Below are positions 25,859 through 34,762 of a stretch of DNA of 64,000 nucleotides, piece after piece. Position numbers and translations under genes: made by a program. Each line of letters opens with the position of its first letter. Position 1 is the first letter of the stretch. The notes beneath the pieces are model-generated. The model saw nothing but the letters and a program-made list of their open reading frames with translations, was not told the DNA's origin and ran no database searches. This DNA is from Lujinxingia sediminis (GTDB lineage: Bacteria > Myxococcota_A > Bradymonadia > Bradymonadales > Bradymonadaceae), in NCBI RefSeq assembly GCF_004005565.1, contig NZ_SADD01000002.1:248001-312000 (forward strand), given 5' to 3'.

Positions 25859-26461
25859 TTAAGCCCGGGGCACGATGCCCATGATGTGGCGCCCGTGACG
25901 TCCGATCACCTCGACGGTGCTGGCCTGAGGCCCTTCCTCGCCATCGACCTCGCTAAAGCGAACCTCATCGCCCAGCTCCAGGCGGGCAAAACCGCCATTG
26001 AGCACGGCGTTTTTATGAAAGTAGATCTCGCGCCCGCCGATGGTGCGCAGAAACCCAAATCCCTCCTCGCTGTTGAGATGCGTGATGACCGCATGCGGGG
26101 CGTTGGCCCTGGGCTTGCGCTCGGCACGCAGCCGGCCGGCGTAGCTCTTTAAGCGGCGCTCCATGGCCACAAACGCATCGCGCACGGCCTGATAGGGATC
26201 CTGAACCACCGCGCGCGTCGGCATCCCGAAGCGGGGCGTCGTCGTGGCCACAAGCTCCTGACCGGGCACGCTCACCTCCACGCGAACCCGGTAGCCGGTG
26301 ACCTCATGCTGGTTGTTGCGACTGGCCGCCTCCACGGCGACCCGACAGGCGATGATCCTCTGAAAATAGCGCGGCAGGCGGTCGACCCGCTCGCGCACCA
26401 ACCGCTCCAACGAGGCGCTTGCCTCGACTTGCTTGAACGCGATCTCCAGCGGTACTCGCAT
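25859..26461 (-). CDS. HPF/RaiA-like ribosome-binding domain fused to a cold-shock domain
   Basis: The ATG at 26461 has GGAGG seven bases upstream; the longer frame to 26614 has no site. The 200-residue product begins with an HPF/RaiA-type fold (MRVPLEIAFKQVEASASLERLVRERV... to DAFVAMERRLKSYAGRLR), the family that binds the 30S subunit and stores inactive ribosomes. A cold-shock/S1-like RNA-binding domain follows: ITHLNSEEGFGFLRTIGG, REIYFHKNAVL, and LGDEVRFSEVDGEEGPQA. The RNP-1-like segment is EGFGFLRT rather than the usual KGFGFI. The combination suggests a ribosome-associated factor for starvation or cold. It is first in an operon with a Lon-type protease and ppdK. Confidence 0.85.
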   Translation of the reverse strand: MRVPLEIAFKQVEASASLERLVRERVDRLPRYFQRIIACRVAVEAASRNNQHEVTGYRVRVEVSVPGQELVATTTPRFGMPTRAVVQDPYQAVRDAFVAMERRLKSYAGRLRAERKPRANAPHAVITHLNSEEGFGFLRTIGGREIYFHKNAVLNGGFARLELGDEVRFSEVDGEEGPQASTVEVIGRHGRHIMGIVPRA

Positions 26462-26770
26462 AAAACGCCTCCGTCGCCGCCAGGTATGCGGCGCTTGAGG
26501 ATCGAGGATGCCTTCCGATCTCCACCCCGACCGGGGCGTAGAAGGCGGAGCGGGCGCTCGACCCATCTCATCGTTGTTCAAACTCGAAGCTAAACACGCC
26601 CGACGATCCCCCATGATCCTCAGCGCGGCGTTGACCCCCGCGCCTCAAAGGACCAAGATTCGCCGGCAACCTTCAGCCGCCCCCGGTCTGCGCCGGCGGC
26701 CTCCCTTACAACCACTCGCCAGAGGCCCGAGGATGCTGCCCGGCCGGCCTATTTGAGATGAGGACTCTGC
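26462..26770. other. Divergent intergenic region
   Basis: This 309-bp region lies between the hibernation-factor gene and sixA. It must hold two promoters, but I see no convincing promoter or RNA gene, and no palindrome array. Confidence 0.4.
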
Positions 26771-27265
26771 ATGCAACGCCGTCTGATCGTGATGCGCCAC
26801 GCCAAAAGTGACTGGGCCGAGCCCGGCTTAAGCGACCACCGCCGCCCCTTAAACACCCGCGGCCGCACAGACGCCCCCCGCGTCGGGGCTCGCCTGGCCG
26901 AGCTGGGCTGGACGCCGCAGGTCGCGCTCTGCTCCGACGCCACTCGCACCCGCGAGACCTTCGAGTTGATGGAGCCTTCCTTTCCCGACTGTGAGCTGCA
27001 CCTGTTAAGCGAGCTCTACCTGCCGGGCACCGGCGATGTGCTCGATGCGCTGGCCACGCTCGACGACGAGGTGGAGACAGCGCTGGTGCTCGGCCATAAC
27101 CCCGGCTTTGAGCAGGTGCTGGGCTACTTAAGCGGCACCTTTCATACGATGACCACCGCCAACGCCGCGCTCCTGCTCGCCAGTGGCGAGAGCTGGGCGG
27201 AGGCCTGCCAGGCCTCCACGATGCGCCTGCAGCAGATCGTGCGCCCGAAAGATCTCGATGACTAA
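26771..27265 (+). CDS. sixA: Phosphohistidine phosphatase, SixA type
   Basis: The 164-residue protein is a short histidine-phosphatase-superfamily member. The RHG-like motif is VMRHAKSDW with His10, followed by the family features LNTRGRTDAPRVGARL, ALCSDATRTRETFELM and the second catalytic His in LVLGHNPGFEQVLGYLSG. SixA removes phosphate from His residues of phosphotransfer proteins. GAGG lies nine bases before the ATG. No HPt protein is adjacent. It may form a unit with the transporter 111 bp downstream, but no other evidence ties them. Confidence 0.88.
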   Translation: MQRRLIVMRHAKSDWAEPGLSDHRRPLNTRGRTDAPRVGARLAELGWTPQVALCSDATRTRETFELMEPSFPDCELHLLSELYLPGTGDVLDALATLDDEVETALVLGHNPGFEQVLGYLSGTFHTMTTANAALLLASGESWAEACQASTMRLQQIVRPKDLDD

Positions 27266-27376
27266 AGACAGGCGCAGGCGCGGGCAAAGCGCATTCACAG
27301 GCGCCCTCACTGCCCACCTCTAACCCTCTCTTTTCAAAGTACGTTCACACCCAGGCACCCCACAGGGAGTACCGCC

Positions 27377-28726
27377 ATGAGCTCGTCAACTCGCACCCAC
27401 CGCCTGCTCGAAGCGCTGGGCCTGCACCGACCCGAGCTGCGCGCCTGGGCGATGTACGACTGGGCGATCACGGGAATGTACGCCGTGATCATCGTGGCGG
27501 TCTTTCCGATCTACTTTCAGCGCGTGGCCGCCCAGGGGCTCGATCCCACGCTGGCCACCCAGCACTTCGCCACGGCCACCACCCTGGCGCTGGCGATCGT
27601 CGCGGCGATCGCCCCGGTGGTCGGTGCCATCGCCGACTTTGCCACGGTCAAAAAACGCTTTCTGGGGACCTTTGCCGGCATCGGCATCGCCGCCGTCGCC
27701 GGGATGTACTTTATTCAGGAGGGCGACTGGCTGCTGGCCGCGGGCCTCTTCATGATCGCCAACCTGGGCGCCAACGGCTCGATGATCTTCTACGACGCGA
27801 TGCTCCCGCATATCGCGCGCGAGCATGAGATCGACCGCGTCTCCACCGCCGGCTTCGCCGTGGGATACGCCGGGGCGACGCTGCTCTTAACGCTGAACCT
27901 GGCGATGATCATGAAGCCGGCCTGGTTCTTTCTGCCCGTCGAGAGCACGCTGCCGAGCCGCCTGGCCTTTATCACGGTGGCGATCTGGTGGCTGGCTTTC
28001 TCCATTCCTTTGTTTCGGCGAGTGCCCGAGCCCCCGCTTCCCGAAGGCATGGAGGCCATCTCGGCCGGTCAGGCGGTGCGCCGCGCCCTGGGCCGGCTGC
28101 GCCACACCTTTGGCGAGCTGCGCGGATTTAAACATGCCTTTTTGATGCTCCTGGCCTTTCTGATCTACAACGACGGCATCGGCACGATCATCCGCATGGC
28201 CACCATCTACGGCACCGAGCTGGGCATTGAGCAGGGGGTGCTCATCGGCTCCATTGTGCTGGTGCAGATCGTGGGCGTGCCGTTCACCTTCATCTTCGGC
28301 ACCCTGGCCGGGCGATTTACCACCAAGACCGCCCTCTTCTTCGGGCTTTTTGTGTACATGGGCATCAGCGTGCTGGCCTACTTTATGACCACCTGGGTGC
28401 ATTTTGTGCTGCTCGCGCTGCTCGTCGGCACGGTCCAGGGGGGCACCCAGGCCCTCTCGCGCTCGCTCTTCGCAAGCCTGATCCCCCGACATAAGAGCGG
28501 GGAGTTTTTCGGCTTCTTTGCCGTCTTCGAAAAATTCGCGGGCATCTTCGGGCCGGCGATCTTCTCGTTGATGATCATCGCCACCGGGTCGAGCCGTCAG
28601 GCGATCCTCTCGGTGATCGGTTTTTTCATTATCGGCGGCCTGCTGCTGCTCTTTGTCGACGTAGATGAAGGCCGCGCCATCGCCCGCAAGGCCGAAAAAG
28701 ACCGCGCCGAGGCCCTCGCCGCCTGA
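27377..28726 (+). CDS. MFS transporter of the UMF1/Atg22 family
   Basis: The 449-residue protein has about 12 hydrophobic segments. Its N-terminus, ELRAWAMYDWAITGMYAVII, is the typical 'WxLYDWANSAY' start of Atg22-like transporters; APVVGAIADFATVKKRFLG is the family loop between helices 2 and 3, and ANGSMIFYDAMLPHIA and VSTAGFAVGYAGATLLL follow. A conserved GTVQGGTQALSRSLFASLIP lies near helix 9-10. Substrates in bacteria are unknown; fungal Atg22 effluxes amino acids. GGGAG precedes the ATG. A DUF4336 gene follows after 138 bp. Confidence 0.88.
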   Translation: MSSSTRTHRLLEALGLHRPELRAWAMYDWAITGMYAVIIVAVFPIYFQRVAAQGLDPTLATQHFATATTLALAIVAAIAPVVGAIADFATVKKRFLGTFAGIGIAAVAGMYFIQEGDWLLAAGLFMIANLGANGSMIFYDAMLPHIAREHEIDRVSTAGFAVGYAGATLLLTLNLAMIMKPAWFFLPVESTLPSRLAFITVAIWWLAFSIPLFRRVPEPPLPEGMEAISAGQAVRRALGRLRHTFGELRGFKHAFLMLLAFLIYNDGIGTIIRMATIYGTELGIEQGVLIGSIVLVQIVGVPFTFIFGTLAGRFTTKTALFFGLFVYMGISVLAYFMTTWVHFVLLALLVGTVQGGTQALSRSLFASLIPRHKSGEFFGFFAVFEKFAGIFGPAIFSLMIIATGSSRQAILSVIGFFIIGGLLLLFVDVDEGRAIARKAEKDRAEALAA

Positions 28727-28864
28727 TCTTTCACCTCATGTTCTCCGTGTTTGTTTGGCCTCGGGAGATCAGGCGTGCGGCAGAATGCCACCTCGCTGCA
28801 CGTCACCATCCCGCGCATGATGACCGCTCTTGCCCCTCCTCTCACCTGAAGCCCCGGATCTGCC

Positions 28865-29557
28865 ATGAGCCGCCTGCGCCCCTTCACCGACACCATCTGG
28901 TTGATCGACCACCCCCTCAAGCTGGCCGGCGTGCAGATGGGCACGCGCAGCACCCTGATTCGGCTGCCCTCTGGCGAGCTGACGATGATCAGCCCGGTTT
29001 CTTTCAGCGATGAGGACCAGGCCGAGATCGACCACCTGGGAGCGGTCACCACGATCATCGCCCCGAACCTCTTTCATCACCTCTATCTCAAACGCGCGAT
29101 GGCGCGCTGGCCACAGGCCCGCGTGCTCGTGCCGCCGGGCCTCCCCGAGAAGATCGGCGAGTTGGATCAGGCGCTGACCCTCTCGCCGACGGGGGAGCTG
29201 GAGGATAGCCTGCGCTGGCACCGGATCGAGGGGATGCCAAAGCTGCGCGAGCACGTCTTTTATGAGCCTCAGAGCGGCACGCTGATCCTGACCGACCTCT
29301 GCTTTCACTTCCCCGACCACCCGCACTGGTGGACGCGCATGTTCATGCGTCTCAACGGCGCCCTTGGCAGCTTCGGCCCCACCCGGATCTTGCGCTCGGG
29401 CATCGCCGACAAAGAGGCCTTCGCAAGCTCCCTGCCCGCGCTGCTCGACTGGGAGTTTGATCGCGTCGTCATCGCCCACGGTGAACCTCTGGCAGACGAG
29501 GGCCGGCGCCGTTTTCAGGAGGCGTTCGGCGCCGAGCTCGCGCGCGCCGGAACCTGA
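28865..29557 (+). CDS. DUF4336 (metallo-beta-lactamase-fold-like) protein
   Basis: The 230-residue soluble protein matches the DUF4336 pattern: TDTIWLIDHPLKLAGVQMGTR, SPVSFSDEDQAEIDHLGAV, APNLFHHLYLKRAMARWP, LVPPGLPEK and 'LILTDLCFHF', then VVIAHGEPL near the end. The family resembles a metallo-hydrolase fold. Only some metal ligands can be guessed (HH in NLFHH, Asp in LTDLC, His in IAHGE). Its function is unknown. No clear ribosome-binding site precedes the ATG. Its stop codon TGA is the first three bases of the first palindrome of the array at 29555. Confidence 0.8.
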   Translation: MSRLRPFTDTIWLIDHPLKLAGVQMGTRSTLIRLPSGELTMISPVSFSDEDQAEIDHLGAVTTIIAPNLFHHLYLKRAMARWPQARVLVPPGLPEKIGELDQALTLSPTGELEDSLRWHRIEGMPKLREHVFYEPQSGTLILTDLCFHFPDHPHWWTRMFMRLNGALGSFGPTRILRSGIADKEAFASSLPALLDWEFDRVVIAHGEPLADEGRRRFQEAFGAELARAGT

Positions 29558-29951
29558 CCCACGGTCAGCTTCAACGGGGTATGCGGGATGACCCACGGTC
29601 AGCTTCAACGGGGTATGCGGGATGACCCACGGTCACCTTCGACGGGGTATGCGAGATGACCCACGGTCAGCTTCAGCGGGGTATACCACCTGACCCACGG
29701 TCACGCTTCGCCCTTAATATATGCGCATGAGGCTCAACCCAGGGTCGCCTTTGACGGGGTATGCGAGATGACCCACGGTCAGCTTCAGCGGGGTATAGAA
29801 CCTGACCCACGGTCAACCTCCAAGGGGTACATGACATGACCCACGGTCAGCCCATCCTGAGCAATAAAACTGACCCACGGTCAGCCCACCCTGAGCAAAA
29901 CAACTGACCCACGGTCAACCCACCCTGAGCAAAAAACCTGACCCACGGTCA
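29555..29951. repeat. Palindrome array A: TGACCCACGGTCA every 34 bp
   Basis: Eleven perfect copies of TGACCCACGGTCA start at 29555, 29589, 29623, 29657, 29691, 29769, 29803, 29837, 29871, 29905 and 29939. One degenerate copy (aacccagggtc) lies 44 bp after the fifth and 34 bp before the sixth. Spacing is otherwise exactly 34 bp. The first seven linkers share ggggtatg; later ones share ccaccctgagca. It fills the region between two convergent genes and overlaps the stop of the DUF4336 gene. Confidence 0.95.
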
Positions 29952-29983
29952 GCCATCCCTCCCCTCACATCGCGGCCACACGC

Positions 29984-30652
29984 TCAGCTGTGCCGCCCGG
30001 ACTCGTTGATCGATCGCGAGCTCCCGGGGCGGCCCTCGGCCAGGGTGCGGCGGGCCGGTTTTCCGCGGCTGGTCGCCACCCTGTCACCCTGGTGGGGCTC
30101 TTCGTCGCGGGCGATGGAGTCCTGCTGGGCAGCGCTCCCCTCGCTCAAGGGGTGCGCGCTCCCGGGGCGGCCTTCGGCCAGAGCGTCGCGGGTGGTGCGG
30201 TCGGCCACCCCGGGCTCCTCGGCCAGCTCGGGGCGATGGCCGAAGTCGGCCTTGCGCGGCTCAAAGAGCTCACGCCAGTCCTCGCCCAGTCGCGCGATGA
30301 GCAACGTGCGGCGCTCGCTGCCCACGCTCTCGCTGATGACCTGGCAGACCACCCGGCTGAACTCCATGGCAAAGCCCTCATCAAGCGCGAGCGCCTCACC
30401 CACGCTCGTGTAGAGCGCGGTCGGTGTGATGCCCGGGGGTGAAGCCGCCCGAGTTTTTAATTGAGAGGAGGGGGCCGCCCGGAGCTCGGAGGCCAGCGGC
30501 TCGGGCAGGCGCTCGGCCACCACCTCGGCGCTCTCCCGGCTCAGGCCGCTGGCCAGCTCCAGGATCACCCGGTGCACAAGCTCCTGAAGCAGCCCGGCGT
30601 CCTCAATGCCGCTTCGGCGCTGCACGCGCATCAACAAGATCTCGTAGGTCAT
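29984..30652 (-). CDS. DUF2267-like protein
   Basis: The ATG at 30652 has GGGAG eight bases upstream and gives 222 residues (MTYEILLMRVQRRSG). The body has two helical halves in the DUF2267 style: 'EDAGLLQELVHRVILELASGLS...VVAERLPEPLASELR' and 'VGEALALDEGFAMEFSRVVCQVISES...LIARLGEDWRELFEP'. The C-terminal 60 residues are polar and low in complexity and contain the unit LAEGRPGS twice, reflecting a short duplication in the DNA (near 30020 and 30150). The function of the family is unknown. The gene is convergent with the DUF4336 gene across array A. Confidence 0.7.
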   Translation of the reverse strand: MTYEILLMRVQRRSGIEDAGLLQELVHRVILELASGLSRESAEVVAERLPEPLASELRAAPSSQLKTRAASPPGITPTALYTSVGEALALDEGFAMEFSRVVCQVISESVGSERRTLLIARLGEDWRELFEPRKADFGHRPELAEEPGVADRTTRDALAEGRPGSAHPLSEGSAAQQDSIARDEEPHQGDRVATSRGKPARRTLAEGRPGSSRSINESGRHS

Positions 30653-30921
30653 CGCGTCACTCCCTGCGTAACGGCGTAAAACGTCGAGCGGACGCGCCTC
30701 TCGCGCCCTCTCTGCGGGCCTCGGCCCTCGGGGGCAATGTAGGAGCGAGGGGCGTGTCACCAACCGATGGACCGTCTTCCCCCCGTGTTACACCCACCGG
30801 CTGACACAGCCTGTTACGCCCCCATCGCTGCGCTTCGCCCCCCGAGTGTGGTAGCGTTGACGCGACCCCGAGAATCACCACCCCCGATGTGTTCTGCCTT
30901 CTTTCAGCGTGGAGTTTCAGG

Positions 30922-32802
30922 ATGAGACACCTGACCTGGCCCCTGGTGGGTTTGTTGTGTGTAAGTCTGATGAGCAGCGCCTGCAGCGATGACGTCGCAC
31001 CTTCGGAGCGCGAGGGCGACGACGTGCCCGACGTCAGCGACGACGGCGGGCTCGACACAGCCCCCGACACCTCCGCCGATACCGACACCGATCCGCCCGA
31101 CACCGCTCCCGGCGACACCGGCGATACCAACCCCGACGACGCGGGCGACACAGACGACGCCCCCGTCGATGAGAGCTGCCCCTCCTACCAGGACCGCTGC
31201 GAGGGGGAGTGCATCCCCACCAGCGTCGACCCCGAGAACTGCGGGGGCTGCGGGGTGGTCTGTGAGGGCTCAGACGTCTGCTCCGGTGGAAGCTGCGTCG
31301 ACCCCGAAAGTTGTCCCGGCGAGCTGGAGGCCTGCGGGGGAGCGTGCGTGGACACCTCGCTCGACAGCGACCACTGCGGCGGCTGCGGCATCACCTGCGA
31401 CGCCGGCGAAGGCTGCGTCGCCGGCACCTGCCGCGAGGTCATCGCCCTGGAGCCCGGCCCCGCAAGCTGCGAGGGCGTCGGCCCGGTCATCGACTTTGAG
31501 CCCGGCCAGGGATCCCCGCAGGCCTGCGCCGGCGACCTGGCCGAGTACACCTTCCGCTGGGGCTTATGCTCCTGCGACGACGTCGTGACCAACGTCGGGC
31601 TGATGGTCGATGCCTACGACAGCAGCGTCGGCCCCTACACCCCGGGCGGTCCGGGCGGCGGCGTGGGCACCAACGGCAGCCAGCGCGCCAACGGCCTGGT
31701 CGATGTCACCGGCTCCCTCTGGGTGGCCGGCTCCGAGGGCATCAACCTCAACATCGGCGCCGAGATCGGCCAGCGCCTCTACAACGGCGGTGACTTCTAC
31801 AACAACAACCCGGTCTCGGTGGGCGAAGACGCCTTTATGGTGGGCGACATCGACACCAACCTGGGCGTGACCATCGGCGGCGATCTCAACGTGCCAGCCG
31901 GCACCTCCATCCACCCCAACGTCACCTACCAGAGCCTCAATGAGGGGCCCGTGAGCGTCGGCGACGCCTGCTCCTACTGCGAGGAAGACGACCGCATCGA
32001 TGTGGCCGCCATCGTCGCCAGCCGACGCGACGTCAACGACAACGCCACCATCGGCCTTGAGCCCGACGTCCTGGAGAACGCCACCGGCGGTGTGCGTCTG
32101 GAGCTCCCCTGCGGCAACTACTACCTGAGCGAGATCACCCCCAACCTGCCCACCACGATCGTGGCCACCGGCAACACCGCCCTCTACGTCGACGGCGACA
32201 TCGAGAGCAACGGCCAGCTCACCATCACGCTCACCCCTGACGCCAGCTTCGATATCTTCGTGGCCGGCGACGTGCGCACCAACGAGCGCTTCCGCCTGGG
32301 CTCGCCGAACTACCCGGCCCTGATGCGCATGTATGTCGGCGGCCCCAACGGCTTCCGATCCAACAACCAGATCGACGTCGGCGGCTACATCTACGCGGTG
32401 CCCGGCGGCATTGAGACCAACAACGACATCGAGATCTTCGGCGGGCTCCACGGAAGCCGCTTCGGCGCGAACAACCAGGTCAGCATCCACTACGATCGCG
32501 GCGTGGGTCGCGTCGGCCAGAGCTGCCCCGATCCCGACACCGACCCGGATCCCGATCCCGGCGACGATGTCGGCCCCGATCCCGATGTCGACCCGGATCC
32601 CGATCCCGATCCGGTCTGCGGGAGCACCGATGACGGCTGCGCTTCCGACTCCGACTGCTGCAGCCCGCTGCGCTGCGAAGAAGGTGTCTGCGCACTGCTC
32701 TCCTGCCAGCCGGCCTACCTGCCCTGCTCCCGCCCCTCCGACTGCTGCAGCGGCATGTGCACCGCGTCTGGCTCTCAAGAGGGCGTGTGCATCGTGCCCT
32801 GA
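30922..32802 (+). CDS. Lipoprotein with Cys-rich modules and a DUF7305-like beta-rich region
   Basis: The ATG at 30922 gives a 626-residue lipoprotein: hydrophobic core then MSSAC with Cys21. An acidic linker (DTAPDTSADTDTDPPDTAPG) follows. Two Cys modules of the type 'CGGCGVVCEGSDVCSGGSC' and 'CGGCGITCDAGEGCVAGTC' lead into a long region rich in Asn, Gly and Val (ADGDIESNGQL-like, 'SNNQIDVGGYIYAVPGGIETNNDIEIFGGL'-like segments) that resembles polymer-forming or DUF7305 beta-helix domains in adhesion-type proteins. A PDxDPD linker and two short Cys-rich 'SDCC' units end the protein. It is probably a surface structural protein. The gene is single, with palindromes 27 bp downstream. Confidence 0.75.
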   Translation: MRHLTWPLVGLLCVSLMSSACSDDVAPSEREGDDVPDVSDDGGLDTAPDTSADTDTDPPDTAPGDTGDTNPDDAGDTDDAPVDESCPSYQDRCEGECIPTSVDPENCGGCGVVCEGSDVCSGGSCVDPESCPGELEACGGACVDTSLDSDHCGGCGITCDAGEGCVAGTCREVIALEPGPASCEGVGPVIDFEPGQGSPQACAGDLAEYTFRWGLCSCDDVVTNVGLMVDAYDSSVGPYTPGGPGGGVGTNGSQRANGLVDVTGSLWVAGSEGINLNIGAEIGQRLYNGGDFYNNNPVSVGEDAFMVGDIDTNLGVTIGGDLNVPAGTSIHPNVTYQSLNEGPVSVGDACSYCEEDDRIDVAAIVASRRDVNDNATIGLEPDVLENATGGVRLELPCGNYYLSEITPNLPTTIVATGNTALYVDGDIESNGQLTITLTPDASFDIFVAGDVRTNERFRLGSPNYPALMRMYVGGPNGFRSNNQIDVGGYIYAVPGGIETNNDIEIFGGLHGSRFGANNQVSIHYDRGVGRVGQSCPDPDTDPDPDPGDDVGPDPDVDPDPDPDPVCGSTDDGCASDSDCCSPLRCEEGVCALLSCQPAYLPCSRPSDCCSGMCTASGSQEGVCIVP

Positions 32803-32828
32803 GCGCGGCCTAACACCGCGCTGAGTTC

Positions 32829-32886
32829 TGACCCGGGGTCGCCCTTCAACCGCCAACCATGCGGGTGATCGGCGACCCCGGGTCGT
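32829..32886. repeat. Palindrome pair H
   Basis: Two GACCCSGGGTC-type palindromes begin at 32830 and 32874, 44 bp apart, with an ATGCGGG box in the linker as in other 44-bp linkers. They lie between the lipoprotein gene and the NTF2-like gene. A single degenerate copy (gacccacggc) lies at 33041, just before the next start codon. Confidence 0.75.
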
Positions 32887-33051
32887 TGCGTACCCGAGAA
32901 ATCATGCGTCGCCGAGCGATTCGAAGTGACGCGCCCCCGGCGGATGCGGTACACCGCCCTCGCCGCACCGGCCCGGCACCGCGCAAAAGATGCGCACCAG
33001 CGCTCGACGCGCCCGACTTCCATCACACCCGGCCCATAACGACCCACGGCG

Positions 33052-33471
33052 ATGCCTACCGATCTGCACGCGCTGCTCTCCGCGCTCAACTACGCGCTGG
33101 CCGGCGGGGACTTTGATTACATCCTGGAGCACGCCGCCGACGACATCCGCTGGGAGATCGTGGGCGTGATGGTCATCGAGGGCAAAGACGCCCTGGCCCA
33201 GGCCTTTGAGGTCTTCGCCCACAGCGAGACCCGCGGGATGGAGCTTCGCAGCATCTTCGCCAGCCACGATGAAGGCGTCGTCCACGGCACGATGCGCGTG
33301 GCCACAGCCTCCGGCGAGGAGCGCAGCTATGCCTTTTGCGACGTCTACCGCTTCGAGCTCGCCGACGCCTCAACGCCGCTGCTCCAGCACCTGACCTCGT
33401 ACATCGTCATGCCTCAGACCGGCGCGCTCACCGAGCTTCTCGGCGAGGGCACCCCGCCCGATGAGGGCTGA
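33052..33471 (+). CDS. NTF2-like (SnoaL-type) protein
   Basis: This 139-residue protein has the cone-shaped NTF2/SnoaL pattern: an N-terminal helix (TDLHALLSALNYALAGGDF), then 'ILEHAADDIRWEIVGVMVIEGKDAL', then beta strands (FASHDEGVVHGTMRVATASGEERSYAFCDVYRFEL). Members are often small-molecule isomerases or stress proteins, and no catalytic residue can be assigned. The ATG has no clear ribosome-binding site and lies next to a degenerate palindrome. The stop TGA is part of a degenerate TGACCCCCGG. It precedes yaeQ by 36 bp, so both may be co-transcribed. Confidence 0.7.
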   Translation: MPTDLHALLSALNYALAGGDFDYILEHAADDIRWEIVGVMVIEGKDALAQAFEVFAHSETRGMELRSIFASHDEGVVHGTMRVATASGEERSYAFCDVYRFELADASTPLLQHLTSYIVMPQTGALTELLGEGTPPDEG

Positions 33472-33507
33472 CCCCCGGCACGCTTTTTAACTTCTCGTGG
33501 AGACCCC

Positions 33508-34050
33508 ATGGCCTTAAGCGCCACGATGCGCCGCTTTGAGATCAACCTCTCCGACGTCGACCGCGGCGTCTACGAGACGCTGGAGCTGCGCGTCGCTCAG
33601 CACCCCTCCGAGACCGATCTCTACCTGGTCACGCGTGTGCTGGCCTACTGCCTGGAGTATGGCGAGGGCATCGACTTTGGCCGCGGGGTCAGCACCCCCG
33701 ACGACCCCACGATCGCCATCTTTGACCTCACCGGACAGATCCTTCTGTGGATCGAGATCGGCCAGCCAGCCCCTGAGCGCCTTCACAAGATCGCCAAAGC
33801 CGCCGGCCAGGTCGCCGTCTACACCCACAAAGATCCCGCGCCCACGCTCAGCGACCTGGAGAGCGGCCAGATTCACCGCGCCGAGACCATCGCGCTCATC
33901 GCCTTTGCGCCCGAGTTCATTCAGACGCTGGCCGAAAAACTCGACCGCACCAACCGCTGGGACGTGCTCCGCAGCGAGGGCATGCTCTACATCACCGTGG
34001 GCGACGCCACGCTGAACACCCAGGTGGGGGTCTTGCGCGACCCACGCTGA
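33508..34050 (+). CDS. yaeQ: YaeQ family protein
   Basis: The 180-residue protein matches YaeQ, a family with a PD-(D/E)XK nuclease-like fold of uncertain role: MALSATMRRFEINLSDVDRG, YETLELRVAQHPSETD, LVTRVLAYCLEYGEGIDFGRG, 'PTIAIFDLTGQILLWIEIGQP' and YTHKDP. Acidic residues in IFDLT and WIEIGQP are candidates for a metal site. GGAG precedes the ATG by seven bases. The last codons DPR-stop are read from gacccacgctga, a degenerate unit of the palindrome array that follows. Confidence 0.85.
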   Translation: MALSATMRRFEINLSDVDRGVYETLELRVAQHPSETDLYLVTRVLAYCLEYGEGIDFGRGVSTPDDPTIAIFDLTGQILLWIEIGQPAPERLHKIAKAAGQVAVYTHKDPAPTLSDLESGQIHRAETIALIAFAPEFIQTLAEKLDRTNRWDVLRSEGMLYITVGDATLNTQVGVLRDPR

Positions 34051-34245
34051 TCGTTTCAGATCACAAAACCACGACCCCGGGTCACTCAAAACCACGACCC
34101 TGGGTCGCCCAAAATCACAACCCTGGGTCACCTCAAACAACGACCCTGGGTCACCCGGATTGACGCCCCTGGGTCACCTCAAACAACGACCCTGGGTCAG
34201 CCTGATCGACGACCCTGGGTCACCCCAAACAACAACCCTGGGTCA
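34038..34245. repeat. Palindrome array B: GACCCTGGGTC, 23-bp spacing
   Basis: Nine copies have GACC beginning at 34039 (degenerate, inside yaeQ), 34073, 34096, 34119, 34142, 34165, 34188, 34211 and 34234. The first gap is 34 bp and the other seven are exactly 23 bp. Most cores are GACCCTGGGTC and linkers read like acctcaaacaac. It lies between the convergent yaeQ and the next minus-strand gene. Confidence 0.95.
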
Positions 34246-34324
34246 CCCGAAACGACGCATTTCCCCCCGGCTGTGCTGTGTAACCCCGGCCGGAGAGGCC
34301 AGGTGATTGAGATGATCGAAACGA

Positions 34325-34741
34325 TCAGTAGGTGTCCGACAAAAACTCGTCGAGCAGCGCGGTGACGCGCTCGACCTCGTCCTCGGCCTCATCATCTTCC
34401 GGATCGAGCTCCAGCAGCTCGGCCATCGCGATGAGCAGGGGCTCGATCTGATCAAAATGCAGCTCGGAGGGCCGCTGACCAAACTCCAACAGCTCCCAGG
34501 CCTGCGCCAGCGCGATCCCCAGCCCCTCGCCGACCTCCTTGATACCCACCTGGCCGGTGGGCACGCGCAGCGTCTCCCCGTCGAGGTCGAGCTCTTCGAC
34601 GATCTCCTGGATGTGGGTCAGAAGCTCGGTGGCCAGGTCCACAAACCCGTCGACCGACTCGCCATCGAGGACCTCCCCGGCCGCCTCGGCCCACTCCTCG
34701 ATCTGACGATGAATGACATCAAGTCCCTGCTGCAAACGCAT
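34325..34741 (-). CDS. Small acidic helical protein of unknown function
   Basis: I start at the ATG at 34741 (MRLQQGLDVIHRQIEEW), giving 138 residues; an in-frame TTG at 34762 is less likely. It is acidic and predicted to be mostly helical, with no signal peptide, and ends in an acidic segment LELDPEDDEAEDEVERV. A strand-like GETLRVPTGQVG is in the middle. I do not recognise the family. The 157-bp fold-back element lies directly upstream of the start, so it may hold or modify its promoter. Array B is downstream. Confidence 0.6.
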   Translation of the reverse strand: MRLQQGLDVIHRQIEEWAEAAGEVLDGESVDGFVDLATELLTHIQEIVEELDLDGETLRVPTGQVGIKEVGEGLGIALAQAWELLEFGQRPSELHFDQIEPLLIAMAELLELDPEDDEAEDEVERVTALLDEFLSDTY

Positions 34742-34762
34742 GTTACTCGCTCTCTTCTTCAA

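Noticed and set aside
29555-29951. CRISPR-like look of the 34-bp array
   Set aside because: The repeat is only 13 bp, the linkers are similar to each other instead of unique, linker length varies as 10, 21 or 31 bp, and no cas gene is present.
31564-32856. 430-codon minus-strand frame opposite the DUF7305-like lipoprotein gene
   Set aside because: It is a GC-bias shadow rich in Val, Ala and Gly with no site or family. The plus-strand gene has a signal peptide and clear domains.
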